A stretch of DNA of 64,000 bases, from NCBI GenBank assembly GCA_015232455.1, contig JADFZQ010000009.1, forward strand, positions 1 through 64,000, read 5' to 3'. The position numbers and the translations under genes are program-made. Positions 41,761 to 49,004 of the stretch are shown here, in pieces. How positions within the stretch are numbered: the stretch's first letter is position 1; each line of letters opens with the position of its first letter. Origin of the DNA: Desulfamplus sp. (GTDB lineage: Bacteria; Desulfobacterota; Desulfobacteria; Desulfobacterales; Desulfobacteraceae). A model generated the notes under the pieces. The model searched no databases. It saw only the letters and a list, made by a program, of their open reading frames with translations, and had not been told where the DNA came from.

Positions 41761-41850
41761 TTACGCCATTCTTATAAATCAAGCAGAGCAATTAAAAATA
41801 CAGAACGTATTGAAAAATTTGCATCTGAGGCATTCAAATCAAAGATATAA
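41761..41850 (+). pseudogene. Open 3' fragment LRHSYKSSRAIKNTERIEKFASEAFKSKI* without start
   Basis: 29 sense codons plus stop directly after the second hairpin; no start codon upstream. Confidence 0.3.
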
Positions 41851-41873
41851 GCGGAGTAAATAAGGAGCGATTT

Positions 41874-42122
41874 ATGTTCAAAAATCATAATTTACTCTCA
41901 AGAATCACAGCAAACCCTTTGATATTGATAGGTAAACCAACTATTAGAGGAATGAGAATTTCAGTAGAACAAATTTTGCGATCACTTGCGAGCGGTATAT
42001 CTGAACAAGAACTTCTTGAAGAATATCCCGAACTTGAGAAAGAGGATTTTCTGGCTGTATTTGCGTATGTAACAGAATTGGTCAAAGAGGAGCGGGTGTT
42101 TCCTGTCCGATTGTCAGCATGA
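41874..42122 (+). CDS. DUF433-family antitoxin
   Basis: LLSRITANPLILIGKPTIRGMRISVEQILRSLASGISEQELLEEYPELEKEDFLAVFAYV. Confidence 0.92.
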   Translation: MFKNHNLLSRITANPLILIGKPTIRGMRISVEQILRSLASGISEQELLEEYPELEKEDFLAVFAYVTELVKEERVFPVRLSA

Positions 42123-42202
42123 GCGAATTTAATTTGAAATTCATAGTTGATGTTGGCGTAGGCGTGGGAATTGAACACTATTTAAAGGAACAAGATAAAT
42201 AA
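42119..42202 (+). pseudogene. DUF5615 PIN-like toxin remnant MSEFNLKFIVDVGVGVGIEHYLKEQDK*
   Basis: ATGA overlap with the DUF433 gene; first ~25 codons resemble DUF5615 N-termini, then stop. Confidence 0.7.
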
Positions 42203-42213
42203 GGAGCGTAACC

Positions 42214-42465
42214 ATGCACGCTATTAGAATAAAACAGACTGTAACACCTGAAGGGATTATTATCCCACTTAATACAGTTCAACAATTTAAAGGAAAGGAG
42301 GTAGAAATCATTATATCAGATACAGATATGATAATTTCTAAAGTCCGCAAAAAAAACTCACTTAAACAAAATCTTGCAGATGTGCTTGAAAAATATAAAG
42401 AGGTAAAACCATTTAAAGATATTGACCCATTATCTTGGGAGAGAGAAATACGCAATGAGTGGTAA
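42214..42465 (+). CDS. VapB/DUF2281-like antitoxin
   Basis: AIRIKQTVTPEGIIIPLNTVQQFKGKEVEIIIS...PFKDIDPLSWEREIRNEW; stop overlaps a PIN remnant. Confidence 0.75.
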   Translation: MHAIRIKQTVTPEGIIIPLNTVQQFKGKEVEIIISDTDMIISKVRKKNSLKQNLADVLEKYKEVKPFKDIDPLSWEREIRNEW

Positions 42466-42502
42466 AATTCTACTGGATAGTAACTTAAAGGAAATATTAT
42501 GA
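42455..42502 (+). pseudogene. PIN toxin remnant MSGKILLDSNLKEIL*
   Basis: MSGKILLDSN matches PIN N-termini; breaks after DSN and runs into the hicB start at 42499. Confidence 0.7.
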
Positions 42503-42711
42503 ATACCGAATATACAGCTATCATAACAAAAGATGATGATTGGTGGCTCGGCTGGATTGAAGAAGTGCCAGGAGCTAATGCTCAGGAAAGAACAAAAGAG
42601 GAGTTAATAATTAGCCTAAAAGAAGCGGTTAAAGATATTATTGATCTTCGTAGGCAAATGATGAGAAGCGAAATAAAAGATAATTTTGAAGAATTATTGT
42701 TGGTAGTATGA
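42499..42711 (+). CDS. hicB: HicB-family antitoxin
   Basis: YTAIITKDDDWWLGWIEEVPGANAQERTKEELIISLKEAVKDII. Confidence 0.9.
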   Translation: MNTEYTAIITKDDDWWLGWIEEVPGANAQERTKEELIISLKEAVKDIIDLRRQMMRSEIKDNFEELLLVV

Positions 42712-42893
42712 AAAGAAATGAATTAATACAGCACCTTTTAAGAAATAGATGTGAGTTATTACGTGAAGGTTCACGCCATTCTATATGGAAAAATATTGAG
42801 CTTGGAAGCATGACAGCTGTTCCAAGACATAGTGAAATTAAAGAGTTAATGGTAAAAAAGATTTGCAAAGATTTGGATATTCAAAAACCTTGA
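42708..42893 (+). CDS. hicA: HicA-family toxin
   Basis: MKRNELIQHLLRNRCELLREGSRHSIWKN...TAVPRHSEIKELMVKKICKDL; ATGA overlap with hicB. Confidence 0.93.
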   Translation: MKRNELIQHLLRNRCELLREGSRHSIWKNIELGSMTAVPRHSEIKELMVKKICKDLDIQKP

Positions 42894-43025
42894 TAAAACA
42901 GAATCTGGACATTTATGTTTTTATTTGAGCTTTATCAAAAAAATGTAAGCTGTTTGTAAGTGAACAACACCAAAAAGGTTAAGAGCAAAAAAACACCATC
43001 AATAATGAAAGATTCAGGAGCTTAA

Positions 43026-43859
43026 ATGAATATAAATATCACATCACATTACGGTTCAGATGACCTTGTATCTAAAATTTTTTCAGCACTTGCAAGAGCG
43101 GGAAAAGATATAAGCAATTTAGAGATCAAGGATTTGTCAATTATTGATCAACTCCACACAGGTGGACATATAGCAACTTTGGAACTTGCAAAGAGAGCTG
43201 GCATATCTGAGGTAAACCGCATTATTGATGCAGGTTGTGGCATTGGCGGTTCAAGTCGCCTGCTTGCCAAGACATTTCAGTGCAAAGTAACTGGAATTGA
43301 TCTAACGCCATCATTTATTGATGTGGCAAAAGAGCTAACTAAATCTACAAAACTAACTGATGAGGTATCATTTATTTGCGGCGACATCTTGAATACGACT
43401 CTTGAAGATAATGCTTTTGATGTGGTTTGGTGTCAACATACGTTAATGAACATCAAGGATAAAGATGGAGTGTTTAGAGAATTTAAAAGATTGCTCAAGC
43501 CAGACGGAATAATTGTTTTGCATGAAATCGTGTGTGGCAACACCCAAGATATTTACCTGCCAGTGCCATGGGCATCTCATCAAGATATCTCTTTTCTCAT
43601 ATCACAGCATGAGATGGAAAAATTGATTACTGATAATGGATTTGTCTGCCGTTTTGTAGAAGATAAGAGCGATCAGGCAAAACTGTGGTGGGAAAAGGTT
43701 AATGCTGCTGTGCTAAAAAATGCTGGTAAACCTCCTGCACCTTTAGGGGCTCACATCATATTTGGTGATAATGGAAAACTCTTTGGAGAGACTATGACCA
43801 AAAACCTCAATGAAGAGCGTATTAAACTAATTGAAGCTGTATATGCAAAGCAAGGCTGA
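43026..43859 (+). CDS. Class I SAM-dependent methyltransferase
   Basis: IIDAGCGIGGSSRLLAKTFQCKVTGIDLTPSFIDVAKEL. Confidence 0.88.
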   Translation: MNINITSHYGSDDLVSKIFSALARAGKDISNLEIKDLSIIDQLHTGGHIATLELAKRAGISEVNRIIDAGCGIGGSSRLLAKTFQCKVTGIDLTPSFIDVAKELTKSTKLTDEVSFICGDILNTTLEDNAFDVVWCQHTLMNIKDKDGVFREFKRLLKPDGIIVLHEIVCGNTQDIYLPVPWASHQDISFLISQHEMEKLITDNGFVCRFVEDKSDQAKLWWEKVNAAVLKNAGKPPAPLGAHIIFGDNGKLFGETMTKNLNEERIKLIEAVYAKQG

Positions 43860-43899
43860 TAGCTATAGAATTTAGGTTTACGAACAAAACATTAAACTT

Positions 43900-43925
43900 T
43901 AGAGATGCACTGCTGTTCGTCTCTA
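43900..43925. repeat. Degenerate internal hairpin of the MITE-like family
   Basis: TAGAGATGCACTGCTGTTCGTCTCTA then ACTTGCAAATATAAAAAGC. Confidence 0.6.
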
Positions 43926-43944
43926 CTTGCAAATATAAAAAGCA

Positions 43945-44955
43945 ATGAGACAAATTATGACTAAAATTTCTGTAATCTTTATCTTTTTGTTTTATTTATC
44001 TTTTACGTGTAACTTGCCTTACTGCTTTGGACAAAATGGAGGCACAGAAAACTATAAACCCTCAGATATTGGGTATAATAGTATCGTTAAAGATGCAGAT
44101 GCCAATACAATTAAAGATGCTAATGGCAAATTAATAACGATTCAAAAGCCATTTACCAAGATTATATCACTTTACGGGGCACACACTGAAAATCTCTTTT
44201 ATCTTGGTCTTAACAGCGAGATTATTGGAGTTACCAAGAATGAATCATTTCCAGAAGAGGCAAAAAACAAACCTGTTTTCTCAGTGCAAGATGATCCTGA
44301 AAAGTTTCTTGGTTCTGATCCCGATCTTGTTCTAATCAGACCAATGATAGAGCGAGGTTATCCTAATCTTATCAAACGTCTTAAAAAATCGGGAATTGAA
44401 GTCATTTCACTGCAACCAAACACAGTTGATGAGATGTATGAATATTGGCTTACACTTGGTTCTCTTACAGGCAAAAAGATAGAAGCTAAAAAGATGGTGC
44501 AAGATTTTAAAGAGCAGATTGCAATTGATAAATCTGAAGTTAATAAAATAATTGTTGAAAAAAATATAGAACCTTCAAGAGTCTATTTTGAGGCAATCCA
44601 CTCAAAAATGAAAACATTTACACCTGGTTCAATGCCACTTTTTGCCCTTGAGACCGCTGGAGGTGTTAATGTGGCAACTGACGCGATTGCTTCACGTGGA
44701 ACAAACATTGGAAATTATGGCAAGGAGAAGATTCTATCTCATGCTTCTGAGATAGATGTCTTTATTGCTCAAAATGGTGTTATGAATCAAGTTTCTGTGG
44801 ATATTATTAAAAATGAATCTGGCTTTGGCATTATCAAAGCTGTTCAAAATAATAAGATATATATAATTGATGAGATGATTGTATCAAGACCTTGTTTCAG
44901 GCTTTTAGATGGAATTGATGAGATAAGGAAGATACTTTATAATGAATACCTGTAG
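43945..44955 (+). CDS. BtuF/FepB-like periplasmic ABC substrate-binding protein
   Basis: Signal peptide; ITIQKPFTKIISLYGAHTENLFYLGLNSEIIGVT; co-oriented with corrin genes. Confidence 0.87.
   Translation: MRQIMTKISVIFIFLFYLSFTCNLPYCFGQNGGTENYKPSDIGYNSIVKDADANTIKDANGKLITIQKPFTKIISLYGAHTENLFYLGLNSEIIGVTKNESFPEEAKNKPVFSVQDDPEKFLGSDPDLVLIRPMIERGYPNLIKRLKKSGIEVISLQPNTVDEMYEYWLTLGSLTGKKIEAKKMVQDFKEQIAIDKSEVNKIIVEKNIEPSRVYFEAIHSKMKTFTPGSMPLFALETAGGVNVATDAIASRGTNIGNYGKEKILSHASEIDVFIAQNGVMNQVSVDIIKNESGFGIIKAVQNNKIYIIDEMIVSRPCFRLLDGIDEIRKILYNEYL
44688..44703. promoter_or_regulatory. Degenerate parS-like site
   Basis: TGCTTCACGTGGAACA: 14/16 to consensus. Confidence 0.4.
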
Positions 44956-45003
44956 GATAAATTACTATTTTATTACGCAAGAATTTCAATCCAATTTTGA
45001 ATT

Positions 45004-45023
45004 GTAGAGACGCGAGTGTCTCC
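45004..45023. repeat. Truncated hairpin of the GTAGAGACGC repeat family
   Basis: GTAGAGACGCGAGTGTCTCC, preceded by AATTTCAATCCAATTTTGAATT as in the copy near 48908. Confidence 0.5.
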
Positions 45024-45108
45024 TTTGCTTATATTCTTACGTATTACGTTTATTTATAGCGATACCTACATATTGTTTTTTACCCTGAATGCAAGGAAAT
45101 GAAATATA

Positions 45109-45816
45109 ATGAATCAATTTGGTAAACTATATGGAGTTGGTGTAGGTCCTGGAGACCCTGAACTTCTTACCCTTAAAGCTGTCCGTATAATTAATGAAGC
45201 AGATGTGGTCTTTACCGCAGCATCAGCAAAAAGAGATTACAGTTTAGCTTTAGAGATTGCTCGACCTCACCTTTCTGAAAATGTTTTAATAAAATTTTTA
45301 TCATTTACAATGACTCAAGACAAAGAGGCAACAGAAACCGCATGGGAGAAGAACGCAGAAGAGATAGCCTCTGTATTAAGAGATGGAAAAAATGCAGCTT
45401 TTCTCACACTTGGAGATCCAATGACCTACTCAACTTTTGGCTATATTTTAAAGAATATTAGGAAAGTGATGCCTGATGCTCAGGTTGAGACTGTCCCGGG
45501 TATCACCTCTTTTCATGCTGCTGCTGCCCGACTTAACAGGACTTTAGTTGAGGCTGAGGAGTCGCTTTTGATAACATCTGGAGCTTATGGCGGAGAGCAG
45601 TTGTTAAATGTGGGACAAAATGTTGAAAATATCGTGATGCTTAAAGCGTATAAGAATATAAAACAGAACAATGAGGCACTGAAAAAAGCGGGATTTTTTA
45701 AAAATAGCGTTGCAATATCAAGATGTGGGCGTGAAGGAGAAGAGATAATTGAAAATCTTGATGAGCTTGAAACAAGAACTCCAGATTATTGGACATTGGT
45801 TTTGGCTGGCAGATAA
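45109..45816 (+). CDS. cobI: Precorrin-2/cobalt-factor II C20-methyltransferase
   Basis: LYGVGVGPGDPELLTLKAVRIINEADVVF; LTLGDPMTYSTFGYIL. Confidence 0.93.
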   Translation: MNQFGKLYGVGVGPGDPELLTLKAVRIINEADVVFTAASAKRDYSLALEIARPHLSENVLIKFLSFTMTQDKEATETAWEKNAEEIASVLRDGKNAAFLTLGDPMTYSTFGYILKNIRKVMPDAQVETVPGITSFHAAAARLNRTLVEAEESLLITSGAYGGEQLLNVGQNVENIVMLKAYKNIKQNNEALKKAGFFKNSVAISRCGREGEEIIENLDELETRTPDYWTLVLAGR

Positions 45817-45830
45817 AAGGTAAATATTTA

Positions 45831-47285
45831 ATGAACTCTATTGATGTAATAGGATTTGGACTTTCGCCAGATGATCTTACAGAAAAACATAAAAGCATAA
45901 TAAAAGATGCAGACCTTATTGTAGCGGGAAGACGCCATCTTGAATTGTTGAAGAAAATTGAGAACCAAAACGTAGAGCAGGGGCTAATTGAGAATAACAG
46001 GCAAAATTTAATTCAAAGCAGAGAGCAGAATCAAAATATTTCACGTGAAACATTAACTATCACAAAAGATATTGAAGGTTTAATTGCAATTATAAATGAT
46101 AGGGTAGGGCAGGGTAAGCGAGTCGTTGTGGTTGCCTCTGGAGATCCTCTGTTTCATGGGATTGGTGGAACTCTTGTAAATGCTCTTGGAAAAGATAATG
46201 TTAATATTTATCCTAATATCTCTTCTGTGGCAGCAGCATTTGCTGCAATTAAAGAGCCTTGGCACGATGCAAAATTTATAAGTCTTCATGGAAATAGTTT
46301 AGATGATGCTCAAGGTAATCTATCTCACAATAGATTATTTCAAGATAGGTCATGTCAAAGCAAACTGTTTCAAAAGGATACTTTTAAAAAACACAGGTTG
46401 ATTGCAATTTTAACAGATCATAAAAAGACTCCCGCATGGATTGCCAAATCTCTTATTGAAAATGATATATTTAGTTTTCAAATGTATGTGTTTGAAAATT
46501 TAGGTGCTGATAATCAAAATATCTCTTTTTATGGTGATATAAGAGAAGTTGCGGAAAAAACTTTTTTATCTCCAAATGTTGTTGTTTTAAAACGCAAGGA
46601 ATTACAATACAAAGAGTTGGAATGCAAAGAGTTGGGAAGTCAATTGATAGCTCTCAAACAATCTCCATTAAAAATTTATTCTGGAATGGAAGATGAGCTT
46701 TTTATCCATGAAAAAGGATTAATCACAAAATCTGAAATTAGGGCAATTGTGTTGTCAAAATTGCAATTAATTTCAGATGATCATACTTTTTGGGATTTAG
46801 GTGCTGGCTCTGGTTCCGTTTCAGTTGAAGTTTCACGCTTTATCCCAAAAGGCAAAATTTTTGCGGTTGAAAAAAATATCAGCAGAGTTTCAGATATTAA
46901 AAATAATATGGCTCGTTTTGGTATTTGTGATAGCAATAGGGTAGGGCAAGGCGGAGCAGTGATGAGTGTTATTCATGGAGAACTACCAGATGCGATAGAT
47001 GAACTACCTCAACCTGACAGAATATTTATAGGAGGCGGTGGCAAAAATATCTCTGAGATAATACGCAGGGCAGGGGAGAGGCTTAAAAATAGTGGAATAA
47101 TGGTTATTAACACGGCACTTATTCAAACCATGAATATATCTGTTGAGACACTTAAAAAAATGGGGTTTCACGTGAAACTAAACCAAGTTCAGGTCTCTGT
47201 ATCTAAAGAGATGCCTTTTGGAGATCGTCTTGAAGCTCTTAATCCAGTTTGGATTATATGCAGTAAAAAGAATACAGAGGGGTAG
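45831..47285 (+). CDS. cbiET: Bifunctional precorrin-6Y methyltransferase/decarboxylase CbiET (CobL); ATG at 45831 likely
   Basis: VIGFGLSPDDLTEKHKSIIKDADLIVAGRRHLELL; ASGDPLFHGIGGTL; CbiT half FWDLGAGSGSVSVEVSRFIPKGKIFAVEKN. Confidence 0.9.
   Translation: MNSIDVIGFGLSPDDLTEKHKSIIKDADLIVAGRRHLELLKKIENQNVEQGLIENNRQNLIQSREQNQNISRETLTITKDIEGLIAIINDRVGQGKRVVVVASGDPLFHGIGGTLVNALGKDNVNIYPNISSVAAAFAAIKEPWHDAKFISLHGNSLDDAQGNLSHNRLFQDRSCQSKLFQKDTFKKHRLIAILTDHKKTPAWIAKSLIENDIFSFQMYVFENLGADNQNISFYGDIREVAEKTFLSPNVVVLKRKELQYKELECKELGSQLIALKQSPLKIYSGMEDELFIHEKGLITKSEIRAIVLSKLQLISDDHTFWDLGAGSGSVSVEVSRFIPKGKIFAVEKNISRVSDIKNNMARFGICDSNRVGQGGAVMSVIHGELPDAIDELPQPDRIFIGGGGKNISEIIRRAGERLKNSGIMVINTALIQTMNISVETLKKMGFHVKLNQVQVSVSKEMPFGDRLEALNPVWIICSKKNTEG
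46037..46052. promoter_or_regulatory. parS-like ParB-binding site 2
   Basis: TATTTCACGTGAAACA: 15/16 to consensus. Confidence 0.75.
47164..47179. promoter_or_regulatory. parS-like ParB-binding site 3
   Basis: GGTTTCACGTGAAACT: perfect GTTTCACGTGAAAC 14-bp core. Confidence 0.78.
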
Positions 47286-47406
47286 GGGGTATTGGTTTGA
47301 CAGCAGGATAATTTATACTTCAAAACGAGAATCAATTTCGCTTCTATATATCCAAAATTAAACTTATGACTAAAGAGCAATATAACAGTATGGAGATAAA
47401 GCTAAA

Positions 47407-48183
47407 ATGACAGGATTGGATAATCCAGTAAAATTTATCGGGGCAGGACCGGGTGATCCTGATTTAATTACAGTGAAGGGGCAAAAAGCACTTAACGAAG
47501 CAGACCTTATAATTTATGCGGGGTCTCTTGTTCCAGAAGCTCTTTTAAAGTGGAAAAAGAATGGTGCTGAAGCTATAAACAGTGCATCTATGAACCTTGG
47601 TGAGATTGTAGATATGATAATAGATGGTTATAAAGAGAACAAAAAAATTGTCCGTCTTCACACAGGCGACCCATCTCTTTATGGAGCAATTTTTGAACAG
47701 ATGAGAGAGCTTGATAAGCATAATATCAACTATGAAGTTGTGCCGGGTGTTACTGCTGCATTTGCTGCTGCGGCGTCAATGTGTATGGAATACACTTTGC
47801 CAGAAGTTACCCAGACTCTTATCTTAACAAGAGTTGCAGGTAGAACACCTGTCCCAGAAAAAGAGTCTCTTGAACTTCTTGCGTCTCATCAAAGTTCTAT
47901 GGCAATCTATCTAAGTATTGCCCATGTGAAACAAGTTCAGGAGATTCTCTCAATCCATTATGGTGAAGATAGTATATGTGCCGTTGCTTATAAGGTGAGC
48001 CACCCTGAAGAGCAGATTATTTTCACAAAGATAAAAGAACTTGCTAAAACAGTTAATGATGAACATTTAAACAGACAGGCTATAATAGTTGTTGGAAAAG
48101 TTGTTGAGACAGCGGCTTTAAAAAAGTCGGTCATAAAATCAAAACTATATGATGCTAACTTTTCACATGGATTTAGGCTATAA
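47407..48183 (+). CDS. cobM: Precorrin-4/cobalt-precorrin-4 C11-methyltransferase
   Basis: VKFIGAGPGDPDLITVKGQKALNEADLIIYAGSLVPEALL; LHTGDPSLYGAIFEQM. Confidence 0.95.
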   Translation: MTGLDNPVKFIGAGPGDPDLITVKGQKALNEADLIIYAGSLVPEALLKWKKNGAEAINSASMNLGEIVDMIIDGYKENKKIVRLHTGDPSLYGAIFEQMRELDKHNINYEVVPGVTAAFAAAASMCMEYTLPEVTQTLILTRVAGRTPVPEKESLELLASHQSSMAIYLSIAHVKQVQEILSIHYGEDSICAVAYKVSHPEEQIIFTKIKELAKTVNDEHLNRQAIIVVGKVVETAALKKSVIKSKLYDANFSHGFRL

Positions 48184-48801
48184 AAAAGAGTTTCTCTGCT
48201 TTCTCCTTGCACTTATACCAAGTATGATACCAATAATAAGAACGCCCGCACCAATCGAAAAGGAGTATAAGATTTCTTTATGGGATTGACTATTACATTT
48301 TTCAATGAACACCTTTTGCTCTTCAAGCAGTTTTATAGCTTCATTGTATTTTTGCTCAATCTCAATAAAATTTGATGCTCTCTGTTTAAGGTCATTATAC
48401 TCCTTCTCTTTTGCGATAAGTTTTTCCTTTGTTCCAGATAGAGTGTTCTTTTCTGATTTTATTTTTTCCAACATGGAAGATAGCTGATTATTCTTCTCTT
48501 GAAGTTCAGTTACCATAAACGTAACTGGCACCTCTTTTGTCAAGTAACGACTCAAGACCCATCCATCTTTACCATCTGAGGTTTGAATCCTTGACCACTC
48601 CTTTCCATACTCCATCATGGTAACAGGTTCTCCAGAGGAGAGCATTGACATCACTTTATAAGATGTTCCAGGTCCTGTTCGCATAGTTATCTCTATTCTA
48701 TGCCCAACATAATAAGGTTCTGCATTAACTTCTATACTCACTATCAAAATCAAAATTAAAGCTGATATTATTAATATGGTTTCTCTTGTCACGTAACCCA
48801 C
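48178..48801 (-). CDS. SH3-domain periplasmic/membrane protein (TIGR04211-like)
   Basis: YYVGHRIEITMRTGPGTSYKVMSMLSSGEPVTMMEYGKEWSRIQTSDGKDGWVLSRYL, coiled coil, C-terminal TM. Confidence 0.85.
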   Translation of the reverse strand: MGYVTRETILIISALILILIVSIEVNAEPYYVGHRIEITMRTGPGTSYKVMSMLSSGEPVTMMEYGKEWSRIQTSDGKDGWVLSRYLTKEVPVTFMVTELQEKNNQLSSMLEKIKSEKNTLSGTKEKLIAKEKEYNDLKQRASNFIEIEQKYNEAIKLLEEQKVFIEKCNSQSHKEILYSFSIGAGVLIIGIILGISARRKQRNSFL

Positions 48802-48907
48802 CTTTTATCTGTTAAAAATTTACCCTATTCAAACCTTACCATAGAGAGGCGACAAAGCTCTATTGAACTTATATTTTTGCTCAGGAATTTTAATCCAATC
48901 TTAAATT

Positions 48908-48935
48908 GTAGAGACGCACGGCTGCACGTCTCTAC
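48908..48935. repeat. Hairpin copy GTAGAGACGCACGGCTGCACGTCTCTAC
   Basis: Near-perfect inverted repeat in the intergenic region, same family as 34481-34508. Confidence 0.75.
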
Positions 48936-49004
48936 TTATGTTCTAAAATAGTTTTATCTCGTTTTTTTGGCAAAAAGATTATGGGTAGGGCATATAAAAA
49001 AATA

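Noticed and set aside
44688-44703. Fourth parS site counted as functional
   Set aside because: Two mismatches in symmetric positions (TGCTTCACGTGGAACA); kept only as a degenerate candidate.
41745-46101. A defined oriC in the motif switch interval
   Set aside because: I found no DnaA-box cluster or AT-rich unwinding element by eye in the intergenic gaps, and no dnaA/parAB/rsmG nearby; only the polarity switch and parS-like sites support origin proximity.
46102-46114. G-quadruplex from GGGTAGGGCAGGG
   Set aside because: Only three contiguous GGG tracts here; no fourth tract close enough for a canonical intramolecular quadruplex.
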